Positions 37,737 to 48,066 of a stretch of 50,091 nucleotides of DNA are shown one piece after another; positions within the stretch are counted from its first letter, which is position 1, and every line of letters starts with the position of its first letter. The stretch is taken from assembly GCA_003212615.1 (NCBI GenBank), contig QCPG01000007.1:1-50091 (forward strand), given 5' to 3'. Made by a program: the position numbers and the translations under genes. Under the pieces are notes generated by a model that worked only from the letters and a program-made list of their open reading frames with translations, did no database searches and was not told the DNA's origin. The DNA comes from Prochlorococcus sp. AG-436-E22 (GTDB taxonomy: Bacteria; Cyanobacteriota; Cyanobacteriia; PCC-6307; Cyanobiaceae).

Positions 37737-38030
37737 TTATTCATTAATAATTTTCGGTACTTTAAAGTATTTATCTTCTCTAGATGGGCCCAATTCTAAA
37801 AGCTCTTCTGTACAATCAGAATTTTTCTTTTCGTCTTTTCTAAATACATTAATAACCTCTATAGCTCTTGTTGTACAAGGCACATCATCTGTATCAATTT
37901 TTTCAAGTTGTTTAATATATTCCAAAATTTTTTCTAATTGTTCTGCATGATTATTAATTTCATCCTCGTTTAGTTCCAATCTCGCTAAGTGGGCAACTTT
38001 TTTTACCTCCTCTTTAGTGATTTTTGCCAT
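37737..38030 (-). CDS. gatC: Asp-tRNA(Asn)/Glu-tRNA(Gln) amidotransferase subunit C
   Basis: This 97-residue GatC is the small linker subunit of the GatCAB transamidase that corrects misacylated Glu-tRNA(Gln) or Asp-tRNA(Asn). It starts AKITKEEVKKVAHLARLELN and has LEKIDTDDVPCTTRAIEVIN, both diagnostic. gatA and gatB are not in the window. It converges with crtR with one base between stops. Confidence 0.93.
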   Translation of the reverse strand: MAKITKEEVKKVAHLARLELNEDEINNHAEQLEKILEYIKQLEKIDTDDVPCTTRAIEVINVFRKDEKKNSDCTEELLELGPSREDKYFKVPKIINE

Positions 38031-38205
38031 GCTTTTAATATTCTTATTTATTAAATAATAGTTTATCTACAACATCTTTATTGATATATCCTTTGAATTT
38101 CAAATAATTATAAAAACTAATAATCACATCTTTTAAAAATTAATTTTAATTAATAGCCTCAATTATCTTTCTCCGCTAAAAATAATATTAGATAAATATT
38201 GAACA

Positions 38206-38802
38206 ATAGAAGAAAACTTATTTCCAAAAAACTTTTTTTATCGACACTCTAAACTGGTTGCCCCTGATTTACTAGGCTGTTACCTCATAAAAAAAAATAA
38301 TGAGAAAGATCAAGTTAAGGGGATTATTGTTGAAACTGAAGCTTATTCACAGGAAGAAGAAGCCTGTCATGGCTACCGAAAAATAACTGAATCAAATAAA
38401 TCATTATTTGGCAAACCTGGAACATTTTATATTTACAAATCTTATGGCATTCATCATTGTTTAAACATAGTTACTGATAAAGAAAATTTTGCGAGTGGTG
38501 TTTTAATCAGGGCAGTTTTTATCCCCAAAAAAAATGAGAGATTAGCTTCTGGACCTGGGTTAGTTACTAAAACATTTGGTATAGATATATCATTTAACTC
38601 ACTTGAAGTTATTAATAACAACTCTTTATGGATTTCTCAAAGAGACTCAATTCCAGAACAAAAAGATCTTATTCAAACTACGAGAATTGGCATATCCAAG
38701 GCAAAAAATATAAAATGGCGTTGGTATCTCAAAAATAGTAGGAGTGTAAGTAAAAGATTAAAAGGTGACAGAGCACCTAAATCAAAAAATCATTTATCTT
38801 AA
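38206..38802 (+). CDS. methylpurine (3-methyladenine) DNA glycosylase, no standard start codon
   Basis: The frame from the stop at 38200-38202 to the TAA at 38800 encodes an AAG/MPG-family glycosylase of about 198 residues. It shows [20 protein letters not shown], the catalytic IVETEAY, the [18 protein letters not shown] region, [16 protein letters not shown] and [13 protein letters not shown]. These enzymes excise alkylated purines. The whole frame contains no ATG, GTG or TTG. The only near-cognate codon ahead of conserved sequence is ATA at 38206. A TTG at 38199 would reach this frame only if the A6 run at 38226-38231 lost one base. It may use a rare start, be recoded, or be freshly damaged. 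pyrB starts 8 bases later. Confidence 0.78.
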   Translation: MEENLFPKNFFYRHSKLVAPDLLGCYLIKKNNEKDQVKGIIVETEAYSQEEEACHGYRKITESNKSLFGKPGTFYIYKSYGIHHCLNIVTDKENFASGVLIRAVFIPKKNERLASGPGLVTKTFGIDISFNSLEVINNNSLWISQRDSIPEQKDLIQTTRIGISKAKNIKWRWYLKNSRSVSKRLKGDRAPKSKNHLS

Positions 38803-38810
38803 TAAGCGTA

Positions 38811-39827
38811 ATGCAAATTTGGCCTCATAAACATATACACACACTCGCTAATTTTTCTATTCAAGATTACAAATCAGTATTTGAATTGGCTAATAGATTT
38901 GATGCACTAAAGAATGCAGGAACAAAAAAGATACCGGCCTTACAAGGGACTTTGGTCACTTCTTTGTTTTTTGAAGCTAGTACAAGAACAAAAAACAGCT
39001 TCGAACTTGCAGCAAAAAGGCTATCTGCGGATGTACAAACATTTGCGCCAGCTTCTAGTTCTTTAACTAAAGGCGAAACAATCATTGATACAGCAATAAC
39101 TTATTCTGCTATGGGTGCAGATACATTAGTTATTAGACATTCATCTAGTTACATAACCTTTGAGATCGCTAAAAAACTTGATGCAATAAATTCCAAGACT
39201 TCGGTTCTTAATGCTGGAGATGGATTACATAGTCACCCTAGCCAAGGATTACTCGACATCTATACTTTAATAAAATTCTTTTCCAAAAAATCACTGAGTC
39301 CAGAGGTTTTAAATTCCAAAAAAATTTTAATAATTGGAGATGTTAATCATTCAAGAGTTGCAAGATCAAATCTTTGGGCTTTGAGTGCATTTGGCGCAAA
39401 CATAATCTTATGTGGTCCTAAAACATTAATACCTGATGAATTTATCAATTTTTTAAAAACCCCTGCGCCAAATCAAATAGAAGATCCCATTAAATCAAGA
39501 GGATCCATAACAATTTCTAGATCCTTGGAAGAATCAATAAAAATTGCAGATGCAATTATTGTTTTAAGACTTCAGAAAGAAAGAATGATGGAGAATTTAC
39601 TGAGCAGCATTGATTCATATAGTTTGGATTATGGCTTAACCCCAGAGAAATTATCTTTAAATAGTAAAACAATTCCAGTTCTTCATCCTGGACCTATCAA
39701 TAGAGATATTGAAATCAGTAGTACAGTAGTTGATGAATATCCTAATTGCTTAATAAATAATCAAGTTGCAAATGGTATCCCAATAAGAATGGCTTTACTT
39801 TATCTATTACAGAAATACAACAAATAA
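38811..39827 (+). CDS. pyrB: aspartate carbamoyltransferase, catalytic subunit
   Basis: This 338-residue enzyme condenses carbamoyl phosphate with aspartate in pyrimidine synthesis. The carbamoyl-phosphate loop is [19 protein letters not shown]. Further motifs are [27 protein letters not shown] and [11 protein letters not shown]. Length is usual for cyanobacterial PyrB. No pyrI regulatory subunit is nearby. The ATG at 38811 follows the glycosylase stop by 8 bases, suggesting an operon. Confidence 0.96.
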   Translation: MQIWPHKHIHTLANFSIQDYKSVFELANRFDALKNAGTKKIPALQGTLVTSLFFEASTRTKNSFELAAKRLSADVQTFAPASSSLTKGETIIDTAITYSAMGADTLVIRHSSSYITFEIAKKLDAINSKTSVLNAGDGLHSHPSQGLLDIYTLIKFFSKKSLSPEVLNSKKILIIGDVNHSRVARSNLWALSAFGANIILCGPKTLIPDEFINFLKTPAPNQIEDPIKSRGSITISRSLEESIKIADAIIVLRLQKERMMENLLSSIDSYSLDYGLTPEKLSLNSKTIPVLHPGPINRDIEISSTVVDEYPNCLINNQVANGIPIRMALLYLLQKYNK

Positions 39828-39829
39828 AT

Positions 39830-40171
39830 TTACAGTAACTTAAGACTTTCAGTAAAGAAGCCATAAAATAATCCTAATCTTAAAGAATCTAATAAAAGTA
39901 CTAAAAATTTCTTTTCCCTTTCAAATCGAAAATTTCTTCTAAGAACTATCAAAATTTCAATCAAAACAACTGATAAGAAAGCAGCTACCGGATCCATTAG
40001 TTCCACAACGGCACTTACCATACCAAGAGAACTTCCTAAAAAATAACCAATTAAAAGAATAATTAAAGATATTGAATATCTTCGCCATGGATTATTTGCC
40101 CAAATACTTAGTGTTTGAATATTTTCTACAATTTTTAGTTGAAAATTTGTCTTTTGAGGTCTAAAAACCAT
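39830..40171 (-). CDS. Ycf20-like membrane protein (DUF565)
   Basis: This 113-residue protein resembles Ycf20/DUF565 of cyanobacteria and plastids. It shows WANNPWRRYSISLIILLIGYFLGS, then a second span near residues 60-78, then LLLDSLRLGLFYGFFTESLK. In algae, Ycf20-type proteins have been linked to photoprotection; its role here is not shown. It converges with pyrB and is followed upstream by a 66-residue gene on the same strand. Confidence 0.8.
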   Translation of the reverse strand: MVFRPQKTNFQLKIVENIQTLSIWANNPWRRYSISLIILLIGYFLGSSLGMVSAVVELMDPVAAFLSVVLIEILIVLRRNFRFEREKKFLVLLLDSLRLGLFYGFFTESLKLL

Positions 40172-40182
40172 TTTGATTGGAA

Positions 40183-40383
40183 CTAAGCTGCTTCAGAATT
40201 TGATTGAATTCTAGTGTTTCCCTCTACTAATTCAAGTAAAGCCTCCAACTGAGCCATTATTCCTCTTATTTCGCCTGGCTCAGGGAAGAGACCATCGTCT
40301 TTAATGCCTAAATCCATTTCTCTTAGTTCTTGCCTTAAATAACGTAAGTGACTACTGACAAGCTCTCTCTTGGCATGTGACAT
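40183..40383 (-). CDS. small helical protein, unknown
   Basis: A protein of 66 residues from the second of two adjacent ATGs (40381-40383), or 67 from the first (40384-40386). It reads SHAKRELVSSHLRYLRQELR, then EMDLGIKDDGLFPEPGE, then a second helix. Two amphipathic helices joined by a proline/glycine linker suggest a small soluble partner protein. I do not recognise a family. It lies 11 bases upstream of the ycf20-like gene on the same strand. Confidence 0.65.
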   Translation of the reverse strand: MSHAKRELVSSHLRYLRQELREMDLGIKDDGLFPEPGEIRGIMAQLEALLELVEGNTRIQSNSEAA

Positions 40384-40599
40384 CATTTAACCTTTAAAAT
40401 ATTATTTTAGAAAATAAAATTTTTGATAAGGAGAATTTGCATATTTATGATTGAAAATGAAGATAAATTGCTCAATAATACTAAAAAATAATGCCTTTTA
40501 AAAACTTTCAAATTCTTAAAAATATTTACTTAATACTTCATCAATTTTAAATAATTACTTGAGGCTTTATTATTAGAATATATTGACTTCATTCAATTA

Positions 40600-40821
40600 A
40601 TGGAATTTATTTCTGAAAATAAAATAAGTGAGGAACTAGTCAATTCTTTTGATGAACAGATGACGCTGGAGCTTGCAACAAGGCTAGAAGAGGATAACTA
40701 TACAACACCATTTGACGGTTTACAAGACTGGCACTTACTAAGGGCCCTTGCAATCAATAGACCTGAATTAACATCTGATTATATCCATCTCCTTGATCAG
40801 GAACCCTTCGATGAAAACTAA
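40600..40821 (+). CDS. small cyanobacterial protein, DUF2555-like
   Basis: A 73-residue acidic protein. TLELATRLEEDNYTTPFDGL followed by QDWHLLRALAINRPELT and the end YIHLLDQEPFDEN match what I recall of the cyanobacteria-only DUF2555 family, of unknown function. It has no membrane span. Its last codons overlap the coaBC start by 11 bases, so it is probably translated in step with coaBC. Confidence 0.75.
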   Translation: MEFISENKISEELVNSFDEQMTLELATRLEEDNYTTPFDGLQDWHLLRALAINRPELTSDYIHLLDQEPFDEN

Positions 40822-42067
40822 AAATACGGATTCCAAAATAAAGGTTCTTTTATTAATAACCGGGAGTATTGCAGCTGTAAGAATTCCATTATTAATTAGC
40901 CAATTAGCAAAAGAAAATTATGAAATAAGGTGCGTTTTATCTAAAAATGCAGAAAAATTAGTAAAACCGCTTTCTCTTTCAATATTAAGTAGAAACCCTT
41001 GCATTTTAGAGAATGATCAATGGTCAAATATTCAATCATCACCTCTACATATAGAACTATGTAATTGGGCTGATATTTTAATCATTGCCCCTTTAACAGC
41101 AACAACATTATCAAAATGGGTAACTGGAAATGCAGATGGATTAATTCCAAGCATTTTAATGGCAAATATTCAGCCAATTATTGTTGCACCAGCAATGAAT
41201 ACACAAATGTGGCTAAATGAAGCTGTACAAAAAAATTATGAGAATTTACAGAATTACGAAAATGTTTTATCTTTGCAACCAAGTGAAGGTCTCCTAGCTT
41301 GCGATGCTATTGGCATCGGTAAGATACCGCCCAATGATCTAATTCAGCTAGCTCTCGAATTTATAATTTCACACAATCAAATTCCTTATCGCAAAGATTT
41401 ACTTAACAAAGAAATTTTAATAACTGGAGGCTGTACCTCAGAAAAAATTGACGCAGCAAGACATATTACTAACAAGAGTTCTGGAGCTATGGGCTTACTC
41501 ATGTCTCAAGTGGCAAGGTTCAGAGGAGCACAAGTAAAATATGTGCATGGGCCTTTGAAGATCGATAAAGATCTGACTGATGGAATAAAAAGATATGAAA
41601 TTGAGACTAGTTTTGATTTAATTAAGGCAATTAAGAATGAAATCTCAAATTGTGATTATTTTTTCATGAATGCAGCAGTATCTGATTTCAAGATAATCTC
41701 TAATACTCAAGGTAAAATTCCCAAAAATAAAATTAATGATTATTTAAATAAAAATTTCGAACTAGTCCCAGATATCCTAAAAACAATAAGTGAATCAAAA
41801 AAAGATAACCAAGTTTTTGTAGGCTTTTGCGCTTTTACAGGATCTATTGAAGAAGCAAGAATAATAATTAAGGAAAAGCTTATTCAAAAAGGTTGTGATT
41901 ATCTATTCGCGAATCCAATTGATCTTGAAGGTCAAGGATTTGGTTCCTTAGCACAAAATGAAGGTTGGCTATTCGATACAAAAAATATGGAACATCATAT
42001 CAAAAAAACATCAAAAATTGATTTAGCAAATAAATTAATAACTCAAATTATTTCAGAAAAAAAATAA
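40811..42067 (+). CDS. coaBC: bifunctional phosphopantothenoylcysteine decarboxylase/synthetase
   Basis: CoaBC makes phosphopantetheine for coenzyme A. The N-terminal flavoprotein (CoaC) has LLLITGSIAAVRIPLLI, a His in SPLHIELCNWADI, APAMNTQMW and the Cys of GLLACDAIG. The C-terminal CoaB domain begins near residue 200 with ILITGGCTSEKIDAARHITN followed by KSSGAMG. I start at the ATG 40811 (418 residues) because AGGA sits 8 bases before it. A TTG at 40793 would add six residues. Confidence 0.93.
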   Translation: MKTKNTDSKIKVLLLITGSIAAVRIPLLISQLAKENYEIRCVLSKNAEKLVKPLSLSILSRNPCILENDQWSNIQSSPLHIELCNWADILIIAPLTATTLSKWVTGNADGLIPSILMANIQPIIVAPAMNTQMWLNEAVQKNYENLQNYENVLSLQPSEGLLACDAIGIGKIPPNDLIQLALEFIISHNQIPYRKDLLNKEILITGGCTSEKIDAARHITNKSSGAMGLLMSQVARFRGAQVKYVHGPLKIDKDLTDGIKRYEIETSFDLIKAIKNEISNCDYFFMNAAVSDFKIISNTQGKIPKNKINDYLNKNFELVPDILKTISESKKDNQVFVGFCAFTGSIEEARIIIKEKLIQKGCDYLFANPIDLEGQGFGSLAQNEGWLFDTKNMEHHIKKTSKIDLANKLITQIISEKK

Positions 42068-42284
42068 AAACAAATTTCAAATTTGTATTTTTTTGTAATC
42101 TTAATCATTAAAAATAATGTGATAGCTTACAATAATTCCAGTTTTTTTAATATCTAAAAAGCTACGGGTTGTTTCGAGGATTTAAAAGTCCTATCTTTTA
42201 TGGTCCTTTCCCTTGTAATATCCGTACTGAACTATTTAGATGACCTTTAATCAATCGTCACAGAACTTTACTGCAACTTTAATT

Positions 42285-43079
42285 ATGAGAATTCGTTCTT
42301 TCTTAGCTTTTGTTATTTCAATTTGTATAACTTTTGCTTTCGTACCTGTTAAAACATTTGCTTTTGTCGAAAGAGGAAATGCACAATTTACTGACGTTGT
42401 TAATACAGGTAAAGCTAATGATTGTCCTACATTAGACTCATCTCTTGTCGGATCAATATCCTTAGGGAATGGAGATAGCCTTAAAGGAATATGCATGCAT
42501 CCAACAGAAGTTTATGTAAAAGTGCCAGGGACAAAAAGAAAAGCTGCAGAGTTTGTTTCTACAAAAATTATTAGTCCTAGAAATAACACCACAGTTACAG
42601 AAGTGTATGGAGATATAGACTCAGGAACATTCATCGAAAAAGGTGGTATTGATTTTCAACTTATTACTGTCTTAACTCCTGGTGGATTAGAGGTGCCATT
42701 TGCATTCTCTGCAAAAGATCTTACAGCTAAATTACCTTCATCTATTGAGCCAGGTACTGAAGTTAGTGGTTCAACATTTACACCTAACTACAGAACTGGA
42801 GATTTCCTAGATCCTAAAGCTAGAGCCAAAAATACTGGTGTTGAATATGCTCAAGGTTTAGTTGCATTAGGAGGAGATGATGAAGAACTTGCCAAAGAAA
42901 ATATTAAAGTTGATGTAGATGGTACAGGCGTTATTACTCTTTCAATCAATAATGTAGATCCTGACACAGATGAATTTGCTGGTACTTTTGAAGCTATCCA
43001 ACCTTCAGATACAGACATGGGTTCAAAAGATCCACTTGATGTAAAAATAATAGGAGAGCTTTACGGAAGAAAGGCATAA
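42285..43079 (+). CDS. psbO: photosystem II manganese-stabilising protein PsbO
   Basis: This lumenal extrinsic subunit protects the Mn4CaO5 cluster. I start at the ATG 42285 (264 residues). That gives a compact signal peptide (MRIRSFLAFVISICITFAFV, cleavage near KTFA-FVER). The mature part shows NDCPTLDSSLVGSISLGNGD and the paired cysteines in about the first 60 mature residues. The ATG at 42240 would add 15 residues ahead of the signal peptide. A strong terminator follows. The roughly 200-base leader contains no gene I can support. Confidence 0.95.
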   Translation: MRIRSFLAFVISICITFAFVPVKTFAFVERGNAQFTDVVNTGKANDCPTLDSSLVGSISLGNGDSLKGICMHPTEVYVKVPGTKRKAAEFVSTKIISPRNNTTVTEVYGDIDSGTFIEKGGIDFQLITVLTPGGLEVPFAFSAKDLTAKLPSSIEPGTEVSGSTFTPNYRTGDFLDPKARAKNTGVEYAQGLVALGGDDEELAKENIKVDVDGTGVITLSINNVDPDTDEFAGTFEAIQPSDTDMGSKDPLDVKIIGELYGRKA

Positions 43080-43092
43080 ATCCTAGTTAAGA

Positions 43093-43126
43093 AAAAAAAG
43101 AGGGTTTGAACCCTCTTTTTTTTTTC
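43093..43126 (+). terminator. rho-independent terminator of psbO
   Basis: AGAGGGTT and AACCCTCT form a GC-rich stem with a 2-base loop (about 43099-43116). It is flanked by an A run on the left and a T run on the right. It begins about 14 bases after the psbO stop and could work in both directions. Confidence 0.88.
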
Positions 43127-43152
43127 TAAATTTTTCTTTATCAATTCAAACA

Positions 43153-44328
43153 ATGGAATTACAACAAAAAGCAAAAACTGACCATAATGGACTAATACCG
43201 CCTTATGGAGGGGAACTAAAAAATTTAATTATCAAAGATAATCAACTCAAAAATGATCTTATCTCAAAAGCTACTTATGAGTTTGAATGCAGTGAGAGAA
43301 ATGCATGTGATGTAGAACTTTTGATGGTTGGTGCTTTTTCTCCATTGGAAGGTTTTATGGATGAAAATAACTACAAATCAGTAATTAAAAATAATAGGAA
43401 TACAAACGGTTTGCTTTTTGGATTGCCCATTGTATTTGATTCAAATAGTGAAGAAGTAAAAGCTGGAGAAACAATCTTGCTTACCTATAAAAAACAAAAA
43501 ATAGCCGTTTTAGAAGTTAGTTCTAAATGGGAGCCTGATAAATCATTAGAAGCTGAACTTTGTTATGGGACTAATTCTCTAGATCATCCCGCTGTAAAGA
43601 TGATCTTTAATGAGCGAGGAAGATATTATATTGGAGGGAAAGTTTATGGTTTAGAACTACCAATTAGGGAATTTCCCTGCAAAACTCCTGAAGAAGTTAG
43701 AGCTAAACTGCCATCAAATTATGATGTAGTTGCATTTCAGTGCAGAAATCCAATTCATAGAGCTCATTATGAATTATTTACTAATGCCTTACTTTCAGAC
43801 AATGTCTCTCAAAATTCAGTTGTTTTAGTACATCCAACTTGTGGGCCAACTCAACAAGATGATATTCCTGGTAAAGTCCGATATTTGACATATAAAGAAT
43901 TGGAAGAAGAAATATCTGATGAAAGAATAAAATGGGCATTTTTACCTTATTCAATGCATATGGCAGGGCCAAGAGAAGCTCTTCAACATATGATAATCAG
44001 AAGGAATTATGGCTGCACCCATTTTATTATTGGTAGAGATATGGCTGGTTGTAAGTCATCATCAACTGGTGAAGATTTTTATGGTCCCTATGACGCTCAA
44101 AATTTTGCGAATAAATGTGCAGGCGAGTTAATGATGCAAACTGTTCCTTCAAAAAATTTAGTTTATACAAAGGAAAAAGGATATATTACTGCTGAAGAAG
44201 CTAAGGAATTTAATTATCAAATTATGAAGCTTAGTGGTACAGAATTTAGAAAGAAATTGCGGAATGGAGAACCAATTCCCGAATGGTTTGCATTCAAAAG
44301 TGTAGTAGATGTTCTAAGAAGCTCTTAA
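43153..44328 (+). CDS. sat: sulfate adenylyltransferase (ATP sulfurylase)
   Basis: This 391-residue enzyme activates sulfate to adenosine 5'-phosphosulfate. Motifs are the N-terminal PUA-like region with VGAFSPLEGFMD, the nucleotide-binding FQCRNPIHRAHYELF (HxxH-type, near residues 197-206) and GRDMAGCKS. It is the single-polypeptide Sat type, not CysDN. It follows psbO after its terminator and is followed after 46 bases by ftsH. Confidence 0.95.
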   Translation: MELQQKAKTDHNGLIPPYGGELKNLIIKDNQLKNDLISKATYEFECSERNACDVELLMVGAFSPLEGFMDENNYKSVIKNNRNTNGLLFGLPIVFDSNSEEVKAGETILLTYKKQKIAVLEVSSKWEPDKSLEAELCYGTNSLDHPAVKMIFNERGRYYIGGKVYGLELPIREFPCKTPEEVRAKLPSNYDVVAFQCRNPIHRAHYELFTNALLSDNVSQNSVVLVHPTCGPTQQDDIPGKVRYLTYKELEEEISDERIKWAFLPYSMHMAGPREALQHMIIRRNYGCTHFIIGRDMAGCKSSSTGEDFYGPYDAQNFANKCAGELMMQTVPSKNLVYTKEKGYITAEEAKEFNYQIMKLSGTEFRKKLRNGEPIPEWFAFKSVVDVLRSS

Positions 44329-44374
44329 TATTGTTTTATTATTAGTATTATAGATTTATTAAATATTATTTATC

Positions 44375-46228
44375 GTGAACAAACGTTGGAGAAACGTAGG
44401 ACTTTATGTCCTAGCTGTCATTACTGTAATCTTCATTGGTACTTCTATTTTTGATAAACCTAATACAGATAATGCTACAAAGACCTTAAGGTATAGTGAT
44501 TTTATAGAGGCAGTTCAGGATAAAGAAATAAGTAGAGTCTTAATATCTCCAGACAATGCTACTGCTCAAGTTGTGGAAAATGATGGAAGCAGATCGGAGG
44601 TGAATCTAGCTCCTGACAAAGATTTATTAAAAATCCTCACCGAGAATAACGTTGACATAGCTGTAACACCTACAAAGTTAGCCAATCCATGGCAACAGGC
44701 TATAAGTAGTTTAATTTTCCCAGTACTCCTAATTGGAGGACTATTTTTTCTTTTCAGAAGATCTCAAAGCGGTAATGCAGGTGGAGGTAATCCTGCTATG
44801 AGTTTTGGTAAAAGTAAAGCCAGACTGCAAATGGAACCATCTACTCAAGTTACCTTTTCAGATGTGGCTGGTGTAGAAGGTGCCAAATTAGAATTAACTG
44901 AAGTTGTAGATTTTCTTAAAAGTCCAGATAGATTTACAGCTGTTGGTGCAAAAATCCCAAAAGGTGTCCTTCTTGTTGGCCCTCCTGGTACAGGTAAAAC
45001 TCTATTAGCTAAAGCAGTTGCTGGAGAAGCAGGTGTACCTTTCTTCTCTATATCAGGCTCAGAATTTGTTGAAATGTTTGTAGGAGTTGGTGCTAGCAGA
45101 GTTAGAGATCTCTTTGAACAAGCTAAAAAGAATGCTCCTTGCATTGTTTTCATTGATGAAATTGATGCTGTTGGGAGACAAAGAGGTGCAGGTATGGGAG
45201 GAGGAAACGATGAAAGAGAGCAAACTTTAAACCAACTTCTTACCGAAATGGACGGTTTCGAAGGTAATTCTGGAATAATAATTGTTGCTGCAACTAATAG
45301 ACCTGATGTCTTAGATTCTGCATTAATGCGTCCAGGAAGATTTGACAGGCAAGTAACGGTAGATAGGCCAGATTATGCTGGAAGATTACAAATACTAAAT
45401 GTTCACGCTAAAGATAAAACTTTATCAAAAGATGTTGATTTAGATAAAGTTGCTAGAAGAACCCCAGGTTTTACAGGTGCTGATTTAGCCAATTTACTTA
45501 ACGAAGCAGCAATACTAGCAGCCAGAAAAGATTTAGACAAAGTAAGCAATGATGAAGTTGGAGATGCCATTGAAAGAATTATGGCCGGACCAGAAAAGAA
45601 AGATAGAGTCATAAGCGATAAGAAAAAAGAATTAGTTGCCTATCACGAAGCTGGTCATGCTCTTGTTGGAGCATTAATGCCTGATTACGACCCCGTAGCA
45701 AAAGTTTCAATAATTCCTAGAGGACAAGCTGGAGGGCTAACCTTTTTTACTCCAAGCGAAGAAAGAATGGAATCTGGTCTTTACTCACGTTCTTACCTTC
45801 AGAATCAGATGGCTGTAGCCCTAGGTGGAAGAGTTGCAGAAGAATTAGTCTATGGGGAAGAAGAAGTTACAACTGGAGCTTCAAATGATTTACAGCAAGT
45901 TGCTAATGTAGCGAGACAAATGATTACTAAATTTGGCATGAGTGACAAAATAGGTCCAGTTGCCTTAGGACAATCTCAAGGTGGAATGTTTCTAGGAAGA
46001 GATATGAGCTCGACGAGAGACTTTTCTGAAGATACTGCAGCAACAATTGATGTAGAAGTTTCTGAGCTTGTTGATATTGCTTATAAGAGAGCTACAAAAG
46101 TTTTATCAGACAATAGAATTGTGCTTGACGAAATGGCTCAAATGCTTATCGACAGAGAAACTATAGATACTGAAGATATTCAGGATTTACTTAATCGTTC
46201 AGAAGTTAAGGTCGCTAAATATATCTAA
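44375..46228 (+). CDS. ftsH: ATP-dependent zinc metalloprotease FtsH, thylakoid type
   Basis: This 617-residue protein has an N-terminal membrane span, a second near residues 110-125, and an AAA module with Walker A GPPGTGKT, Walker [12 protein letters not shown] and the SRH region ([12 protein letters not shown]). The zinc site is HEAGH near residue 430. It resembles the cyanobacterial FtsH2/VAR2 group that removes photodamaged D1. The start is a GTG at 44375. Closeness to psbO and psbA suits a PSII-repair role, though the paralogue assignment is inference. Confidence 0.94.
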   Translation: MNKRWRNVGLYVLAVITVIFIGTSIFDKPNTDNATKTLRYSDFIEAVQDKEISRVLISPDNATAQVVENDGSRSEVNLAPDKDLLKILTENNVDIAVTPTKLANPWQQAISSLIFPVLLIGGLFFLFRRSQSGNAGGGNPAMSFGKSKARLQMEPSTQVTFSDVAGVEGAKLELTEVVDFLKSPDRFTAVGAKIPKGVLLVGPPGTGKTLLAKAVAGEAGVPFFSISGSEFVEMFVGVGASRVRDLFEQAKKNAPCIVFIDEIDAVGRQRGAGMGGGNDEREQTLNQLLTEMDGFEGNSGIIIVAATNRPDVLDSALMRPGRFDRQVTVDRPDYAGRLQILNVHAKDKTLSKDVDLDKVARRTPGFTGADLANLLNEAAILAARKDLDKVSNDEVGDAIERIMAGPEKKDRVISDKKKELVAYHEAGHALVGALMPDYDPVAKVSIIPRGQAGGLTFFTPSEERMESGLYSRSYLQNQMAVALGGRVAEELVYGEEEVTTGASNDLQQVANVARQMITKFGMSDKIGPVALGQSQGGMFLGRDMSSTRDFSEDTAATIDVEVSELVDIAYKRATKVLSDNRIVLDEMAQMLIDRETIDTEDIQDLLNRSEVKVAKYI

Positions 46229-46250
46229 TTCGGAAAAAATCAATACTTTA

Positions 46251-46877
46251 ATGAATAAGAAAGAAGATTTTTTTTCAGAGATATTGAAAAATGAATCTTT
46301 TTTTTTACTCATAAAACCAGAAGACAATATCTACTTAAATTCCTATCTAAGGAATGCATTATTTGAAGAATTGGACAGCTTAATAAAGTTAGGATTAAAA
46401 AATGTTGAAATAAGTTGGTCTAACAATAAGAATTGGTTAAATTTTGTATCCACAATCAAAATCAAATATCCAAGAATTAATTTAGGCTCTGCCTCCATAA
46501 TTAATAAGCAATCAATAGAAGATTCTTTAAGAATTGGCTTAAATTTTTCGATGATGAAATTTTGGGATAAAGATCTTTTCAATTATGCAAAGGCAAAAAG
46601 TCATTTATTAATTCCTGGTATTAAACATTTAACCGATCTTGAGGAGGCAATAAACTCGAGATGCAAAATTATCAAAATTTATCCAATACACAATAAAGAT
46701 AATTCTATAAATATACTTGACTATAAAAATATTGATTTCATCGCTGCTGGAGGACTCTCAATCAATGATGTAAATAAATATAAGTCTTTAGGATACAAAT
46801 CCATTGTAATTGGAGATAAAGGTATCAAAAACCTAAAATTTGATAGAAAAATATTTGAATGGCTCAAAACTAATTAA
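46251..46877 (+). CDS. KDPG/KHG aldolase-like protein, divergent active site
   Basis: A 208-residue TIM-barrel protein resembling Eda. It has GLKNVEISWSNN (the expected Glu), LLIPGIKHLTDLEEAI and CKIIKIYP with the Schiff-base Lys. It then has FIAAGGLSINDVNKYKSLGY, ending with GDKGI. In E. coli Eda the phosphate/substrate residues include Arg in EVTLRT and Thr in CPTGG; here these are Ser-Asn and Ala. It could be a true Entner-Doudoroff aldolase or a repurposed relative. It follows ftsH by 22 bases. Confidence 0.72.
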   Translation: MNKKEDFFSEILKNESFFLLIKPEDNIYLNSYLRNALFEELDSLIKLGLKNVEISWSNNKNWLNFVSTIKIKYPRINLGSASIINKQSIEDSLRIGLNFSMMKFWDKDLFNYAKAKSHLLIPGIKHLTDLEEAINSRCKIIKIYPIHNKDNSINILDYKNIDFIAAGGLSINDVNKYKSLGYKSIVIGDKGIKNLKFDRKIFEWLKTN

Positions 46878-46910
46878 ATCAAGGATAATTAAAATTAATT
46901 TACGTAGCTA

Positions 46911-48008
46911 CTAATTTTTCATTAAGCCACATTGAGCATGATTCAGAAGCAAATGGTCAGCAAGTACTAGAGCGACCATAGCATCAACCATTGGGACTGC
47001 TCTAGGTAGAACGCATGGATCATGTCTACCTTTTGCCTTCATCAATACTTCTTGTCCATCAGCGTTTACTGTGTTCTGTTCTTTCCCGATGGTTGCTGTA
47101 GGTTTAAAAGCTATCTTCATCTCAATATTTTCGCCATTACTTATTCCTCCCTGTATACCTCCTGAATTGTTAGATTTTGTTCTTAACTTACTAATATCAT
47201 CAGACTTAATGAATGAATCATTATGTTCGCTCCCTTTTAAAAAAGTTCCAGAGAAACCCGAACCTATTTCAAACCCTTTCGTAGCAGGCAAAGACATCAA
47301 AGCCTTCGCTAAATCAGCTTCTAATTTATCAAAAACAGGCATTCCCAGACCCGAAGGAACATTTCTTACCAGACATTCAATCACACCTCCACAAGAATCT
47401 CCTTGTCGCTTTAATTCCTTAATTCTCTTGATCATTTCAGCTGATACCCTTTCATCAGGACATCTAACGATATTGGAATCTATTTTAGTGCGAGAAATCT
47501 TTTCTTTATTTATATCAGAATCTATATCATGTATACGCTTTACCCAAGATAGTATTTCAGTATTACAAAATTTTTTTAATAGTTGTTTTGCTACTGCACC
47601 AGCTGCCACTCGACCGATTGTTTCTCTTGCTGAGGCTCTCCCCCCACCTGACCCAGCTTGAATTCCATATTTAAGATGATATGTACCATCTGCATGTGAT
47701 GGTCTAAATATTTGCTCCAAATTATTATAATCTGCTGGTCTTTGATCCTTGTTTCTAACCAACATTGCGATTGGTGTTCCAAGTGTTAAGCCTTCCTTTA
47801 GTCCACTTACTATTTCAATTTTGTCTTCTTCATTTCGGGGAGTTGTAATGTCACTTTGTCCAGGTCTACGCCTATCCAATTCATTTTGTATCAAATTAAT
47901 ATCTATGTTTAAATTGGGTGGACATCCATCAAGGACAACTCCTACTGCACCACCATGTGATTCTCCAAAAGTACTAACACGAAAAATCTTACCAAAACTA
48001 CTACTCAT
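46911..48008 (-). CDS. aroC: chorismate synthase
   Basis: This 365-residue FMN-dependent enzyme makes chorismate from EPSP at the end of the shikimate pathway. Signatures are [57 protein letters not shown] and [17 protein letters not shown]. The ATG is at 48006-48008. It converges on the aldolase-like gene and is separated from psbA upstream by the psbA terminator. Confidence 0.97.
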   Translation of the reverse strand: MSSSFGKIFRVSTFGESHGGAVGVVLDGCPPNLNIDINLIQNELDRRRPGQSDITTPRNEEDKIEIVSGLKEGLTLGTPIAMLVRNKDQRPADYNNLEQIFRPSHADGTYHLKYGIQAGSGGGRASARETIGRVAAGAVAKQLLKKFCNTEILSWVKRIHDIDSDINKEKISRTKIDSNIVRCPDERVSAEMIKRIKELKRQGDSCGGVIECLVRNVPSGLGMPVFDKLEADLAKALMSLPATKGFEIGSGFSGTFLKGSEHNDSFIKSDDISKLRTKSNNSGGIQGGISNGENIEMKIAFKPTATIGKEQNTVNADGQEVLMKAKGRHDPCVLPRAVPMVDAMVALVLADHLLLNHAQCGLMKN

Positions 48009-48066
48009 AGAAATATCAAATGTTTTATCTATATATAAACATTATATGAAACCTTTTGAAAATTAA

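Noticed and set aside
40447-40491. 14-codon frame after an AAGGAG site in the 40387-40599 spacer
   Set aside because: The spacing from the site to the ATG is long and the peptide is too short and A/T-biased to support.
47071-47661. 196-residue plus-strand frame
   Set aside because: It is antisense to aroC, whose motifs are intact; the frame reflects codon bias of the real gene.
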